Source: Pseudomonadota bacterium (lineage in GTDB: Bacteria > Pseudomonadota > Alphaproteobacteria > Acetobacterales > Acetobacteraceae). Taken from it: a stretch of DNA of 5,111 nt. The notes under the pieces were generated by a model. The model saw only the letters and a list, made by a program, of their open reading frames with translations, did not search any database and was not told the origin of the DNA. Location of the stretch: the NCBI GenBank assembly GCA_021841985.1, contig JAKCCP010000304.1, positions 1 to 5,111 of the forward strand, read 5' to 3'. This document shows, one piece after another, positions 4,877-5,111 of the stretch (its first letter is position 1; every line of letters begins with the position of its first letter). The position numbers were made by a program, and so were the translations under genes.

Positions 4877-5111
4877 TCAGTAAACCGTTCCCTGGCCGCG
4901 GGAGAAATAGAGAGCACCGCTCCCCGAGGCCAGGACAGCGGCCACAGTCTTCGAGAATTCGCCAGCGTGGATCAGCATCCGCGCGCCGGGCGGGATCGGC
5001 ATGTCGGCGCTCGTCGCAACCACGGTCGCATCCATCCCGAAGCGGATGAAGGCGAGGACGCCGGTTGCGTTATAGACCAGCACCGCCTCGCCCGAGCCGG
5101 CGAGTGCGACG
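4877..5111 (-). CDS. Small virion protein, C-terminal part (5' end outside window)
   Basis: The frame is open from the window edge to a TGA at 4879-4877, giving 77 visible residues; the true start lies beyond 5111. A GTG at 5083 is an internal codon and a poor start, because the residues before it (ending in AGSGEAVLVYN) read naturally into the rest. The visible part is beta-rich: VLVYNATGVLAFIRFG, then MPIPPGARMLIHAG, then AAVLASGSGALYFSRGQG. This pattern of a value presented with 'AFIRFG', a 'PIPPG' turn and a closing 'LYFSRGQG' strand is familiar from small uncharacterised proteins near phage capsid genes. It could be a capsid decoration or head-tail accessory protein; the exact role is not established. 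No membrane segment or catalytic motif is seen. Its stop is 2 bp from the next start, so the two are in one operon. Coding status is fairly sure, function is inference from position. Confidence 0.75.
   Translation of the reverse strand, partial: VALAGSGEAVLVYNATGVLAFIRFGMDATVVATSADMPIPPGARMLIHAGEFSKTVAAVLASGSGALYFSRGQGTVY

Noticed and set aside
4877..5083. GTG at 5083 as the start of the first gene
   Set aside because: The frame is open to the window edge and the residues before 5083 fit the protein, so the gene begins outside the window.

Overview
The window is a compact, GC-rich run of virion-structure genes, all transcribed from the minus strand, so the biological order runs from position 5111 down to 1. 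It is the head-tail junction and tail section of a contractile-tailed (myovirus) phage, most likely a prophage. Codon use is strongly GC3-biased, and the proteins resemble those of prophages in Alphaproteobacteria. Acetobacteraceae or other Rhodospirillales would fit as host, but that is an inference from style, not from a host gene. There is no tRNA, rRNA, CRISPR, insertion sequence, integrase or host gene.

Layout in transcription order: (1) the C-terminal part of a small virion protein, 5111-4877; (2) a 133-aa head-tail connector-like protein, 4874-4473; (3) a 218-aa protein with two similar beta-type modules, probably head-tail joining, 4468-3812; (4) a 275-aa tail-terminator-like protein with an inserted module, 3812-2985; (5) a 50-aa protein just ahead of the sheath gene, 2953-2801; (6) the tail sheath protein, 2796-1216; (7) the tail tube protein, 1203-775; (8) the tail assembly chaperone, 775-428, whose frame is extended to 255 by a probable programmed -1 frameshift; (9) the start of a gene for an HK97 gp10-like protein, 258-1, which leaves the window. 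No gap exceeds about 31 bp. Most junctions overlap (TGATG twice, GTGA once) or are a few bases apart, so this is one translationally coupled operon. No promoter or terminator is visible.

Sheath and tube build the contractile tail. The short and long chaperone forms would coat the tape measure protein, whose gene is expected just outside the window past position 1. The proteins upstream of the sheath connect or cap the tail and join it to the capsid.

The most interesting signal is at the end of the chaperone gene. An A AAA AAC slippery heptamer (437-431) sits directly before the TGA stop. Six nucleotides later comes a perfect 9-bp hairpin stem (424-416 with 384-376). The -1 frame stays open for 58 codons of phage-like protein (FDVAFSLPDD, GTLEGRRFDW) with no ATG of its own, and ends where the next gene begins. 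This is the lambda G/GT type of arrangement, and ordinary gene calling would miss it.
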